A stretch of 18,000 nucleotides of DNA from Thermoplasmata archaeon (GCA_020343715.1 CP070808.1:1978583-1996582), one strand, 5' to 3'. Shown: positions 5,331 to 13,792, counted from the stretch's first letter. Numbers and translations: made by a program. Notes: generated by a model not told the origin, from the letters alone.

Positions 5331-7916
5331 TCATCCCTTGAGCGAACGCCCCACGATCTCCGTCAGGTCCATCACCCTGACCTTGCCCTTCTTCTCCTTG
5401 CGGGCCCTGTCGGCGGCCAGCTTGAGGTTGGCCTTGCACGCGGGGCATCCCGAGGTGATTATCTCAGCACCCGCGTCGATGGCCTCCTGCACACGCCGGA
5501 ACGCTATGTCCTTTGATAGGTCCAGGTCCACCATCTTCAGGGCGCCACCGCCGCCGCAGCAGGTGGCCATGTTCCGGTTGGTGGGGAACTCAACCAGCTC
5601 CAGCTCGGGTACCGAACGCAATACCTCCCGGGGCGGCTCGTAGATGCCCAGGTGGCGCCCGATGTCGCATGGATCGTGGTATGCCACCTTCTTGCCGAAG
5701 GGCTTCTTGAACTCGACGCCCCCCTCCTTGATGAGCTCCTCCAGGTACTCCACCAGGTGCATCACCTTGAGGCCGTGCTCGATGCCGTGCTCCTCGTAGT
5801 GGTGGCTGAGGGTCTTGAAGCAGCCGGCGCAGGGGGTGACCACCAGGTCGGCCCCGCTCTTCATCAGCCGGTCCGCCAGACCCTGGCCTATCTCCTCGAA
5901 CTCCGACAGGCCTGAGATGAGGGCGACGTACCCGCAGCAACCCTCCTCGGTACCGAGGGTGGTGTAGGTCTTGCCCACGGCGTCGAGGATGCTCATCAGG
6001 TTCTTCATCAGGGCCAGGTCCTGGTACGAGTTGACGCAGCCGGCGAAGAGGAGCACGTCGACCTTCCCCGCCTCGCCCGGCTTGATGAAGCCCTCGGCCT
6101 TGTCGGGGTAAAGCTCGGTGCGCTTCTCCCTGGGGTCCCCGAAGGGGTTTCCGTTGGCCATGATCGAGCTCAGGAGCATGTCGTGGGCCTCCATCCGCTC
6201 CCACCCCATATCATGGAGTCGCATCCGGATGTGCTCGAAGATGTCGCAGACTGGGATCAGTGCCTGGCACACCTCCTTGCACTTACCGCACAGGGTGCAC
6301 TGGAAGTATCGCTTGTACATGTAGTCGTCCACGTCCCGCTTCCCGGACAGGAACTCCTTCGTGAACGTCATCTTCCCCTTGGGTGACGAGCTCAGCCACC
6401 GCTCCTCGGTGAACACGGGGCATGTCTCACGGCAGGTGCCGCACTCGATGCAGGTGTAGACATGGTCGTTCCACTCGAGGAGGTCTGCCATTTCCCTAAC
6501 CGGCTCCTTGGCCTCCGAATCGCCCAGGTCCAGACCTCTCGACATGCCCAGGAAGGGCGTGGCGATCCCCCAGATGAAGGAGAACTTGAAGGGGGCCTTG
6601 ATCTTGCCAGGGTTCATGATGTTCGCCGGGTCGACCTCGCTCTTGAACTTGAACAGCCTCTGGAGGCGTTCGCCCCCGAAGAAGTTCTCGGCCTCCTTGG
6701 CCAGGTAGAGGCCCGTCTGATAGGTGACACCACCGTACTTCTTCGCGATGCCGAGGAACGCCAGGGCCCGGCCCCATCGGGTGGTGAACCCCAACCCGAA
6801 GTCGTCCCGCTCGTCCGAGAGGACGTACACCCGGGCAGCGTTGCGTCCGTCGTTCCCCAGCGTTCCCTCGATGCCGTACGTGTCCCCCTCGAACTTCCGG
6901 TTCACATGGTTCAGGAAGGCCAGGAGCCTGTTGTTCGGAATGTAGACCTCGCCTGCGATAATGGAAGGACCCAACCGCTTCACCCGCATGGGGAGGAAAC
7001 GCTCCTCCCAGACCTCCTCGGGGTCCGGGTGGACCGTGCCGTTGAACTTCTCGGCGACGCGGTCGATGTCCTCCTGCTTGTATCGGGACCTGGGGATGGC
7101 CATTATCAACGAGTCCTTCGCCTCGCCCTGGTGGCCTGCGGCCTTGTGCTGCAGCTCGACGAACGCCTTGTCCTCGTAGTTGCACGTCCATATAGGGACG
7201 GACTTTGCGACCTCCTGGAGGGCCTTGGTCATGTCCTCTAGTGACTCGAACTGGATGGCGGCGGGCACGACCTCCTCGAGGTCGGTCACGGGGAGCGTGA
7301 CCTCGGTGATGACGCCCGTTATCCCCTGGCAGTCCACTACCATGTCCAGGTCGGGGCCGCTCATGGTCCGGACCTCACCTGTCGGGAGCACCAACTCGAG
7401 GGACTTAACGTTCTCGCCGACGGAGCCGTGCTCGAAGCTGCCGATACCGATACCACCCGAGCCTATCCACCCAGCCACCATCGATGACGGGAAGGAGGTG
7501 GGGTAGGCGCGCAGCTGCAGCCCGTGTCGGTTCAGCTCCTCCTCCAAGGGGGCCCAGACCACACCGGGCTGGACGCGGACGAGCTTCTTCTCCTCGTCCA
7601 CCTCGAGGATGCGGTTCATCCGGTAGAACTCCATGACGATGCCGCCCTTGGCTGGGACGGCGCCCATGACTCCGCTGGTGGCCGCGGCCCGGGGGGTCAC
7701 TGGTATGCCCTCCTTGGTGGCGTACGCCAGTATGGCGGCCACCTCCTCGGTGGTCTCGGGTTGCACCACCGCAGATGGCATCCTCTCCACCAGCATGTCC
7801 ATGACGCTGATGCCGATGACGTCGGGCAGGTTGCCCACGTCATGGATGCAGAGCCGGCGTTCGCTCTCGTCGTATGATATGCGATCGCCGAGGAGGTCCT
7901 CAAGTTCCTTCATCAT
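5331..7916 (-). CDS. FAD/[4Fe-4S]/double-CCG dehydrogenase (GlcD-HdrD/GlpC-like fusion)
   Basis: An 861-residue protein (860 if the second ATG at 7913 is used, which the spacing from GGAGGG at 7921-7926 and the paralog's N-terminus favour). The FAD_binding_4 domain covers about 45-215, and the FAD-oxidase C-terminal domain runs to about 440, ending in DPANIMNPGKI. Two [4Fe-4S] motifs follow: Cys489/492/495/499 (CIECGTCRETCP) and Cys540/543/546/550 (CTLCGKCKEVC). Then come two CCG domains: Cys627, Cys660-661, Cys696/699, and Cys750, Cys786-787, Cys824/827. Such CCG pairs in HdrB/HdrD, GlpC and DsrK bind special [4Fe-4S] clusters. The layout matches D-lactate or glycolate dehydrogenases with an electron-transfer tail. 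No signal peptide is visible, so it should act on the cytoplasmic face. It begins directly after the stop of the membrane-protein gene. Oddity: the FAD loop reads PRAAATSG where the paralog has PRGAATGG. The substrate is unknown. Confidence 0.93.
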   Translation of the reverse strand: MMKELEDLLGDRISYDESERRLCIHDVGNLPDVIGISVMDMLVERMPSAVVQPETTEEVAAILAYATKEGIPVTPRAAATSGVMGAVPAKGGIVMEFYRMNRILEVDEEKKLVRVQPGVVWAPLEEELNRHGLQLRAYPTSFPSSMVAGWIGSGGIGIGSFEHGSVGENVKSLELVLPTGEVRTMSGPDLDMVVDCQGITGVITEVTLPVTDLEEVVPAAIQFESLEDMTKALQEVAKSVPIWTCNYEDKAFVELQHKAAGHQGEAKDSLIMAIPRSRYKQEDIDRVAEKFNGTVHPDPEEVWEERFLPMRVKRLGPSIIAGEVYIPNNRLLAFLNHVNRKFEGDTYGIEGTLGNDGRNAARVYVLSDERDDFGLGFTTRWGRALAFLGIAKKYGGVTYQTGLYLAKEAENFFGGERLQRLFKFKSEVDPANIMNPGKIKAPFKFSFIWGIATPFLGMSRGLDLGDSEAKEPVREMADLLEWNDHVYTCIECGTCRETCPVFTEERWLSSSPKGKMTFTKEFLSGKRDVDDYMYKRYFQCTLCGKCKEVCQALIPVCDIFEHIRMRLHDMGWERMEAHDMLLSSIMANGNPFGDPREKRTELYPDKAEGFIKPGEAGKVDVLLFAGCVNSYQDLALMKNLMSILDAVGKTYTTLGTEEGCCGYVALISGLSEFEEIGQGLADRLMKSGADLVVTPCAGCFKTLSHHYEEHGIEHGLKVMHLVEYLEELIKEGGVEFKKPFGKKVAYHDPCDIGRHLGIYEPPREVLRSVPELELVEFPTNRNMATCCGGGGALKMVDLDLSKDIAFRRVQEAIDAGAEIITSGCPACKANLKLAADRARKEKKGKVRVMDLTEIVGRSLKG

Positions 7917-8483
7917 CTAGCCCTCCATGAAGCTCTTCGGTATCAGTAAATGTGCGAGGAACACGACCACGTACAGGACGGCGACCACCACGACCAGTAA
8001 CCAGTACAGGAATGATGTGCCCCACGTGGACTCGACCCACAAGAGGACCCACACACAGAATATCGCCGAGAGCACGAACCATGCAGCTATGGTCGACCTC
8101 CAACGGGCGAACACCAGGAAGACGAGGCCCACGGCAACGCCTGCCAGCATTATTACGACCACGATCATGGTCGTGGTGTCCCAAGTGTCCAGGATCCAGC
8201 TTATGGCCCACAGCACGAGCACTATTATCAGCGCACCTAGGGAGGCAACGATGGCACCCAGGTACTTGTGGTTGGTGAAGGCGCCGACGAACACGGCCAA
8301 CGCCACGATTATGGAGATTATGAAAACCAGCAGCAGGCCCGACGGGAAGGCCCTGTAGTACTCGTCCCATATCCATGGCAGGTCGAACAGCCCGCCAAGT
8401 ATCCAGATGAGGATGCCCAGGACCAGGGTTACGTACATGGCGACCCAGGTGTAGTAGATGGGACGGTAGATGGGCTGGCTCAT
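7917..8483 (-). CDS. Six-helix membrane subunit of the CISM/FAD complex
   Basis: A 188-residue, very hydrophobic protein with about six membrane helices and an N-terminal IYRPIYYTW motif shared with the protein at 1149-1733. It starts one base after the NrfD stop, and its TAG stop abuts the ATG of the FAD/CCG gene. Only two histidines are present (in FTNHKY and FLAHLL), and the paralog has none. Conserved heme b ligation is therefore unlikely. I do not recognise a named family. The repeated gene order NrfD, this protein, FAD/CCG dehydrogenase in two places argues that it bridges the membrane anchor and the cytoplasmic dehydrogenase. That role is inferred from context only. Confidence 0.85.
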   Translation of the reverse strand: MSQPIYRPIYYTWVAMYVTLVLGILIWILGGLFDLPWIWDEYYRAFPSGLLLVFIISIIVALAVFVGAFTNHKYLGAIVASLGALIIVLVLWAISWILDTWDTTTMIVVVIMLAGVAVGLVFLVFARWRSTIAAWFVLSAIFCVWVLLWVESTWGTSFLYWLLVVVVAVLYVVVFLAHLLIPKSFMEG

Positions 8484-8484
8484 G

Positions 8485-9762
8485 TCAGTCCACCTCCCTT
8501 TGGAACTCTTCCATCTCCTCCACCTCCCATATGGAGACCATCGGGAACAGCTTGGAGAATATCGCGAACATCAGGCCGAACAGTGCCATCGAGCCCAGTG
8601 TCAGCGCCCACTCGGTCGCCGAGGGGATGTATATGCCGTCCTGGTACGGCAGCAGGTACCTGGTCAGGCCGGGCACCACGATGATGAAGCGCTTCACCCA
8701 CATGGCTATGAACAGGATGCCCGATGCGAGGAGGATGCCCTTGTACGTACGCGTCCGCTTGAACGTGAGGATCACCATGGGCACAAGGAAGCCTATGATC
8801 ACCATGCTCCACGTTATCCATGCGAACTCCCCGAACCACAGCGCGTGGGAGAAGTCGTGGGTCGTCGCCTTGGCGGCGTAGTCCTTGGTGAGGGTCTCGG
8901 CTATGAACAGGTACATGTAGATGAGGATGAGCACGAGCATGAGCTTGCCCAGCTTGTCGAACATCTCCAACTTGAAGTACTTCTCGAGGCCGTAGGCCTT
9001 GCGGAAGATGGCCGCTATGATTATTAGGATGGGCAGGCCCGTTATCAGGGCGCCCGAGATGAAGTATGGCCCCATGATGGCGTCGTGCCAGCTGGGCTGC
9101 GACTTCATGAGGCCGAACACCCACGACAGCACTGTGTGGACCATCACCACCGTGGCGGTGACCATTATGGCAAGGGTCAGGATCATCCTGTGGAGCTCCT
9201 TCTTCTGCGCCTCCGTTCCGGTATATCCGTTGGACAGCAGCCTGTAGATGAACCTGAGCTTCGGGACCTTGGGGGCCAGCCTCGCCAGGTCGGGGACCAT
9301 CGGGAAGTAGAGGTACGCGGCGCTGGCCAGCAGGTATATCACGATGACGATGGTATCCCACACGAAGGGCGAGGTCGAGTTGCCGTAGAAGAACATGTTG
9401 AACAATCGCTGGGGTCGGCCTATGTCGAACAGGATGTTCAGGAAGGCGATGATAACGCTGATGATGGTCACCATCTCGGCGATGCGGGTTATGGGGTTCG
9501 CCCAGTCCTGCTTGAGCAGGCGCAGTATGCCCGATATCAGGGTGCCAGCGATGCTGATGCTGATGAAGAAGACGAAGTTGAGGATGTAGATGCCCCACGG
9601 CACGGGCTGGCTCAGGCCCGTCACCGTCAGGCCGTTGACGATCTGGTAGAACCAGTAGTAGAACATGATGGCGATGAGCAGTATGAAGCCCATCACGATG
9701 ACCTTGAACTGACGCCCCGTCTGGTTGAGGGGTGCGAGGACCTTCTGCTCCAGGTCCCTCAC
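8485..9762 (-). CDS. NrfD/PsrC-like quinone-interacting membrane subunit
   Basis: A 425-residue polytopic protein of the NrfD/PsrC/DsrP family with about ten helices. Blocks include YFPMVPDLARL, the WFGEFAWITW segment, DGIYIPSATEW and FPMVSIWEVEE. The start is set at the GTG at 9760-9762. GGAGGTG lies five bases upstream, the GTG overlaps the TorD stop as GTGA, and the resulting N-terminus matches the paralog at 1730-3019. The frame stays open another 60 bases upstream inside the TorD gene, but that part is Arg/Pro-rich and not conserved. Family knowledge: this subunit anchors an exported molybdoenzyme/FeS pair and exchanges electrons with quinone. Here it may also receive electrons from the cytoplasmic FAD/CCG protein. 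Confidence 0.93.
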   Translation of the reverse strand: MRDLEQKVLAPLNQTGRQFKVIVMGFILLIAIMFYYWFYQIVNGLTVTGLSQPVPWGIYILNFVFFISISIAGTLISGILRLLKQDWANPITRIAEMVTIISVIIAFLNILFDIGRPQRLFNMFFYGNSTSPFVWDTIVIVIYLLASAAYLYFPMVPDLARLAPKVPKLRFIYRLLSNGYTGTEAQKKELHRMILTLAIMVTATVVMVHTVLSWVFGLMKSQPSWHDAIMGPYFISGALITGLPILIIIAAIFRKAYGLEKYFKLEMFDKLGKLMLVLILIYMYLFIAETLTKDYAAKATTHDFSHALWFGEFAWITWSMVIIGFLVPMVILTFKRTRTYKGILLASGILFIAMWVKRFIIVVPGLTRYLLPYQDGIYIPSATEWALTLGSMALFGLMFAIFSKLFPMVSIWEVEEMEEFQREVD

Positions 9763-10334
9763 GGTGCCACCTCCCCGGCGCCGAGGCGCTCCTGGACGCG
9801 ACGCAGGTCGTCGGTGACCCACGCGTCGGTGAATGTGGCCACGCTGCTGTAGAAGCCGGTGTCGTCATGGTCCTCTATGCGCTGGCTGAGGCCCCCCACC
9901 CACTGGCACAGGTGCCCGTCGAGGAACTCGCCCTCCGCCCGGAGGATCCGCATCAGCTCCTCGGCTGTGCCGGCGTCGGCCTCCAGCGTCACCAGGTGCC
10001 GCATGAAGTCAAGCTCCAGGGAGATGTGGTCGGCGGGCTCGCCCTCCAGGTCCCCGGAGGGGTGGACGCCGAAGGCATGGTAGGCCTCCATGACCTCCTG
10101 GGTGGTCTCACCGTGGATTACACCCTCGCGGTACAGCGACTCGTAGGGAGGGGGCGGTGAGGACCGTCGGATGCCCCGGAGGAGCTCCGTGAAGTCCACA
10201 GCCAGCCTCTCGGTGTCCACGTCCACCTCGTAGCCCAGGATGGACTCGAGCAGCTCCTCGTCGGGAGGGCCAATGAACAGCCTGGCCAGCATCCCGTAGA
10301 CCTCGTCCCTCGAGCCCACCACCTCGGACATCAT
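9759..10334 (-). CDS. TorD/DmsD-family molybdoenzyme maturation chaperone
   Basis: A 191-residue acidic, mostly helical soluble protein of the TorD/DmsD/NarJ-like family. The family signature E-P-X-D-H-X3-E-L-X-F-M is seen as EPADHISLELDFM near residues 99-111, preceded by a YESLYREG segment near 64-71. Such chaperones bind the signal region of a Tat-exported molybdoenzyme and help cofactor insertion before export. The client is almost certainly the molybdopterin oxidoreductase encoded two genes upstream. The start is the first of two close ATGs (10334 and 10331) that overlap the TGA of the ferredoxin-subunit gene, with a GGAAGTGG site upstream. Its own stop overlaps the GTG of the NrfD gene, showing translational coupling. 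Acts in the cytoplasm and is probably not part of the final complex. Confidence 0.9.
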   Translation of the reverse strand: MMSEVVGSRDEVYGMLARLFIGPPDEELLESILGYEVDVDTERLAVDFTELLRGIRRSSPPPPYESLYREGVIHGETTQEVMEAYHAFGVHPSGDLEGEPADHISLELDFMRHLVTLEADAGTAEELMRILRAEGEFLDGHLCQWVGGLSQRIEDHDDTGFYSSVATFTDAWVTDDLRRVQERLGAGEVAP

Positions 10335-11086
10335 TCCCACTTCCTCCTGATGTCCAGGTTCCTGGTCTCGTGGCTGGGCGGGGTCTTGTTGATGTAGTAC
10401 ACGTTGGGGTGGTTGCCAAGATCCTCCAGCAGAAGGAAGTGGGGCCGGGTCGCGATCAGCTCGGACACCTTGCTGGTCGGGTCGTCGATGTCCCCGAAGT
10501 TGAGCACGAACATGGGGCACATGTGCACGCATGCGGGGCTCATGCCCTTCTCAAGCCTGTGGACGCACCACGTGCATTTCTCGGCCACGCCCATGTGGTG
10601 GGAGCCGCCCGATACGTTGACGCCCTTGTACAGCCTCTCGTGGTCCGGGTTCTTGTGGGGCGGCAGGACGCCGCGGGTGCTGTCCTTGACGGATCCCGCC
10701 CCGGGCACGATGGTCTCATCGGTCTCCCATTCGAAGTACTCGTTCTCCTCCCGGGGCTTCCAGTTGAAGTAGCCCACTCCGTAGGGGCAGGCGATGAGGC
10801 AGTAGCGGCAACCGATGCACCTGTCGAAGTCGGTCAGGACCAGCCCGTCCTCCCGCTTGAACCGTGCCCCCACGGGGCAAACGGGGGCGCAGGAGGGGTG
10901 CTCGCAGTGCATGCAGGGCCTGGGCAGGAAGGAGTACTGGACGTTGGGGTACTCCCCCTCCTCCATCTTCAGCACGTCCATCCAGAAGATGCCTTTCGTG
11001 GTGTTGTTCTCCACCTTGCAGGCCTCGGCGCAGGACCGGCAGCCGACGCAACGGGCCAGGTCGATGACGAAGGCGTAATGGACCAC
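10331..11086 (-). CDS. Four-cluster [4Fe-4S] ferredoxin subunit (PsrB/DmsB/DsrO-like)
   Basis: A 251-residue iron-sulfur subunit with four complete cysteine groups. The first is CX2CX2CX3C at 13-23 (CVGCRSCAEAC). The second is CX2CX4CX3C (CMHCEHPSCAPVC) from about residue 58. The third is CX2CX2CX3C (CIGCRYCLIAC). The fourth is CX2CX11CX3C, beginning CTWC and ending CVHMC. This is the pattern of the electron-transfer subunit of CISM molybdoenzymes, linking the catalytic subunit to NrfD. The GTG start at 11086 lies four bases after the molybdoenzyme stop and follows a GGGGTGA ribosome site. No signal peptide is visible, so it is probably carried across the membrane bound to the Tat-exported catalytic subunit, as known for this family. 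Confidence 0.94.
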   Translation of the reverse strand: MVHYAFVIDLARCVGCRSCAEACKVENNTTKGIFWMDVLKMEEGEYPNVQYSFLPRPCMHCEHPSCAPVCPVGARFKREDGLVLTDFDRCIGCRYCLIACPYGVGYFNWKPREENEYFEWETDETIVPGAGSVKDSTRGVLPPHKNPDHERLYKGVNVSGGSHHMGVAEKCTWCVHRLEKGMSPACVHMCPMFVLNFGDIDDPTSKVSELIATRPHFLLLEDLGNHPNVYYINKTPPSHETRNLDIRRKWE

Positions 11087-11090
11087 TCGA

Positions 11091-13751
11091 TCACCCCGCC
11101 CTCTCCACCTTGACCTTCACGTGGAAGGACTGGTCCATGGTGTTCGTCACGTATCCCTTGCCCGTGGGGAAGAGGGTGTTCGGGGTGGGTCCGCCGTCCT
11201 CGTTCCAAGGATGCACCCAAGCGCCGTAGTGCTGGGACATGGCCACGGTGTCCGGCCTTATGCCCTCTATGAGCTGGACCCGGGCCTTGACCCGGACCGT
11301 GTCGCCTGTGACAGCGTTGTGGGACTCCACCCACACCTCGTCGTCCTCGTGGATGCCCCTCTCCTCGGCCGTGTGGTTGTTCATTAGCACCCGGTTCTCG
11401 GGCTCCAGCTCGTTCATGTGCACGAAGTGGGTGGCCCGGGACCTGATGAACTGGACCTTGCGGTACGATATCAGGGTCAGGTCGTACTGGGCGTCCGAGC
11501 CCTCGAAGGTGGGGGTCCTCCATGTGGGCAGCGCGGTGTAGTCCTGGTAGTACGAATCCCCGGTCCCCAGGTCCTCCATGTCCCTGGCTGCTTCTGCGAG
11601 GGAGGCGCCGTAGAACCGGTGGCGCACGCCCCCGTACGAGCGCATCCCGGGCTGGGTGTAGATGGCCTCGGGGGCACGGTTCTGGGCGGTGACGCCCGCC
11701 TCCTCGAAGAACCTGACGCCCTGCTCGATGCCGTTGGACTTGGCCCAGCGGCTGAGGATGGAACGGGTCTGGGGCTTCTCGGAGAGGTCGAGCCTGAAGG
11801 CGCTCTGGAACGCCAGCATGGAGTTGAGGACGTCGTTGAAGCCCCCGGGTCCGAAGAGGACCCCGGACCGTTCGGCCAGGTCGATGATGATGTCGATGTA
11901 CCCCCGGGAGCCGAACAGGGGGGAGATGGGTGGGAGCCGCAGGGTGAAGGCCTCGGTGTACATGGTCCCGACGTTCAAGGGCCCGTCATACTGCTCCATG
12001 GTCGCCGAGGGCAGCACCACGTCGGCGTAATGGTCTGCCGTCTCGTTGAGCCAGGGGTCGATGACGGCAACGAACTTGAACTCACCGTACGCGTCGGACA
12101 TGTCCTCTGACGAGGCCGCATCTATCAGGGTGTTGCCGTCCCTGACGACGAGCACATCGGGCTTGTAGTCCACGTTGAAGGTGCTGGGCTCCTTGATCAC
12201 CTGGGAGATCATGCTGGGGTTGGCCGAGCTCATGGGGAAGAACCTGCTCTTCTCCAGGGTTATGTCGTAGGGGGGGTTGAGGACCCTGATGTTGTCGTAA
12301 CCGGCGAAGGTATCGGTTATGCCCATCTTGAAGTCCGGATGCACCCCGCCCACGGCGTTGATGGCGCCTAGCAGCATGAAGACCTGCTCGATGGCCCTGA
12401 CCGCCTGGAAGCCCAGCTCCTGCTGGGTGACGTGGTCCGCCATGATGCCGACAGGCCTGTAGACGTAGTCCCGGGGCTCGCCCTCGGCGCCCCCGCCGGC
12501 CCCGTCGAAGGGGTCGCCGTGGCACTCGGCGTAGCAGGGGGGTGCCTTGGACGGGTCTATCGTCAGCTTGCTGCCGATGAGGGCCTGGTTGCCCAGCTCC
12601 ACCGCCAGGGACTCTATCCTGCTCGCGGTGACGCCGGTGATGCCCTCGGCCCACGCAGGGGTGTACTGGGCCAGGTGGTCCTTGTACGTGGTGAAGGCGG
12701 TCTTGTAGGTGGTACCGTCGACAGTCGCCTCCCCGCGAAGCTGGACCTTGACCAGTGGGGTGTCGTAGGGGACGACGGTCCCCAGCTCGGTGAGGACCTG
12801 CTCCTTCCTGTCTATCACCAGGAAGTCCCCGTCGGGGCCGACGAGGAAGGGCGCATTGGTGTTGTTCACCATGTAATCCTCGTCCACGTAGTTCTTGTCC
12901 ACCAGCACGTTGGCCATGGCGAGGAAGAACGCAAGGTCGGTTCCTGGCTTGATGGGGACCCAAGCGTCGGTGTGAGGGCCCATGCCCCCCAGGCGGGGGT
13001 CTAGGGTGACCACCTTCATGCCCCTCTCGCGGGCGCCCATGAACTCCTGCTGGTGCACAAGCCAACAGTGCTTGTTACCCCCGGCGCCCAGTAGGGTCCA
13101 TCCCCAACTTATCAGGTAGTTACAGTTCCGCATGTCCGGCGCGAGACCGGTCCTGTAGCCCAGGGTGTAGTCCGTGGCCATCTCGGCGGCCCCGGAGGAA
13201 AGGGCGTCCATCGTCAGCAGCGTGGCGCCGGAGGCGATGGCGAAGGCCTGGTCGAAGGTGGCTTGCTCGGGGCCACGACCCATCTGCCATACGACGTGCT
13301 GGGGTCCCTTGGCGAGGGCCTTCTTTATCTCGTCCCCCACCAGGCCTATGGCCTCGGACCAGCTGGCCTCCCTGAACTTGCCGGGGACGCCCTTCTCGTT
13401 GGTCCTTACCAGCGGGGCCTTGAGGCGGAAGGGGTCGTACATCGATATGAGCTGGGCCTGACCCTTCGGGCAGAGCTTCCCGCTGTTCCTCGGATGCATG
13501 ATGTGCCCCTCAAGCTTGAGGATGCGACCGTTGTACCGCCTGGCGTTGATCCCACAGTTGCCCTTCCCCACCCAGCACGCGGTGGGGAAGTAGTCCTCAC
13601 CGGCGAGGAGCGGCGGTGGTTCGGGGTCGACGACGGGCTCCTGTCGTTCCTGGAGGAGCGGGATGTAATTGCCCAGGGCATAGGCCGATGCCATCGCACC
13701 TGCTGAGAATGCTCCGATCCTGATGAACGTCCTCCTGTCCATATCAGGCAT
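11091..13751 (-). CDS. Tat-exported molybdopterin oxidoreductase (CISM/DMSO-reductase family)
   Basis: An 886-residue catalytic subunit. Residues 5-30 form a Tat signal (DRRTFIRI followed by a hydrophobic stretch and AYA). The N-terminal cluster region has Cys59, Cys66 and Cys94 (CWVGKGNC, then LCPKGQAQ). The usual second cysteine is Gly62. The central part shows molybdopterin-binding blocks such as WSEAIGLVGDEI, LISWGWTLLGAGGNK and LDPRLGGMGPHTD. The C-terminal molybdopterin-dinucleotide domain includes LMNNHTAEERGI and GIRPDTVAMSQHYGAW. Ser185/Ser186 lie about where the Mo-ligating residue is expected, but this needs an alignment. First gene of the seven-gene operon, with a GGGTG site five bases before the ATG. 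Expected to act outside the membrane with the FeS and NrfD subunits. The substrate is not readable; sulfur compounds, oxyanions and other acceptors are all possible. Confidence 0.94.
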   Translation of the reverse strand: MPDMDRRTFIRIGAFSAGAMASAYALGNYIPLLQERQEPVVDPEPPPLLAGEDYFPTACWVGKGNCGINARRYNGRILKLEGHIMHPRNSGKLCPKGQAQLISMYDPFRLKAPLVRTNEKGVPGKFREASWSEAIGLVGDEIKKALAKGPQHVVWQMGRGPEQATFDQAFAIASGATLLTMDALSSGAAEMATDYTLGYRTGLAPDMRNCNYLISWGWTLLGAGGNKHCWLVHQQEFMGARERGMKVVTLDPRLGGMGPHTDAWVPIKPGTDLAFFLAMANVLVDKNYVDEDYMVNNTNAPFLVGPDGDFLVIDRKEQVLTELGTVVPYDTPLVKVQLRGEATVDGTTYKTAFTTYKDHLAQYTPAWAEGITGVTASRIESLAVELGNQALIGSKLTIDPSKAPPCYAECHGDPFDGAGGGAEGEPRDYVYRPVGIMADHVTQQELGFQAVRAIEQVFMLLGAINAVGGVHPDFKMGITDTFAGYDNIRVLNPPYDITLEKSRFFPMSSANPSMISQVIKEPSTFNVDYKPDVLVVRDGNTLIDAASSEDMSDAYGEFKFVAVIDPWLNETADHYADVVLPSATMEQYDGPLNVGTMYTEAFTLRLPPISPLFGSRGYIDIIIDLAERSGVLFGPGGFNDVLNSMLAFQSAFRLDLSEKPQTRSILSRWAKSNGIEQGVRFFEEAGVTAQNRAPEAIYTQPGMRSYGGVRHRFYGASLAEAARDMEDLGTGDSYYQDYTALPTWRTPTFEGSDAQYDLTLISYRKVQFIRSRATHFVHMNELEPENRVLMNNHTAEERGIHEDDEVWVESHNAVTGDTVRVKARVQLIEGIRPDTVAMSQHYGAWVHPWNEDGGPTPNTLFPTGKGYVTNTMDQSFHVKVKVERAG

Positions 13752-13792
13752 TTTGACACCCTTTGGGAATCCGATTGGCTAATACAATATCT

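Noticed and set aside
6462..7241. 259-codon plus-strand frame opposite the FAD/CCG gene
   Set aside because: Antisense to a gene with clear FAD and Fe-S motifs. Composition is a mirror of those codons and no motif is present.
8485..9822. Longer start for the right NrfD gene
   Set aside because: The 20 extra residues are Arg/Pro/Gly-rich and lie inside the TorD gene. GGAGGTG before the GTG at 9762 and agreement with the paralog favour the shorter form.
5153..13751. Alternative complex III or Qrc complex
   Set aside because: Those have a multiheme cytochrome in the same gene set and a characteristic pair of NrfD subunits or a molybdenum-free CISM protein. Here a TorD chaperone and a FAD/CCG dehydrogenase are present instead, and the cytochromes are on the other strand.
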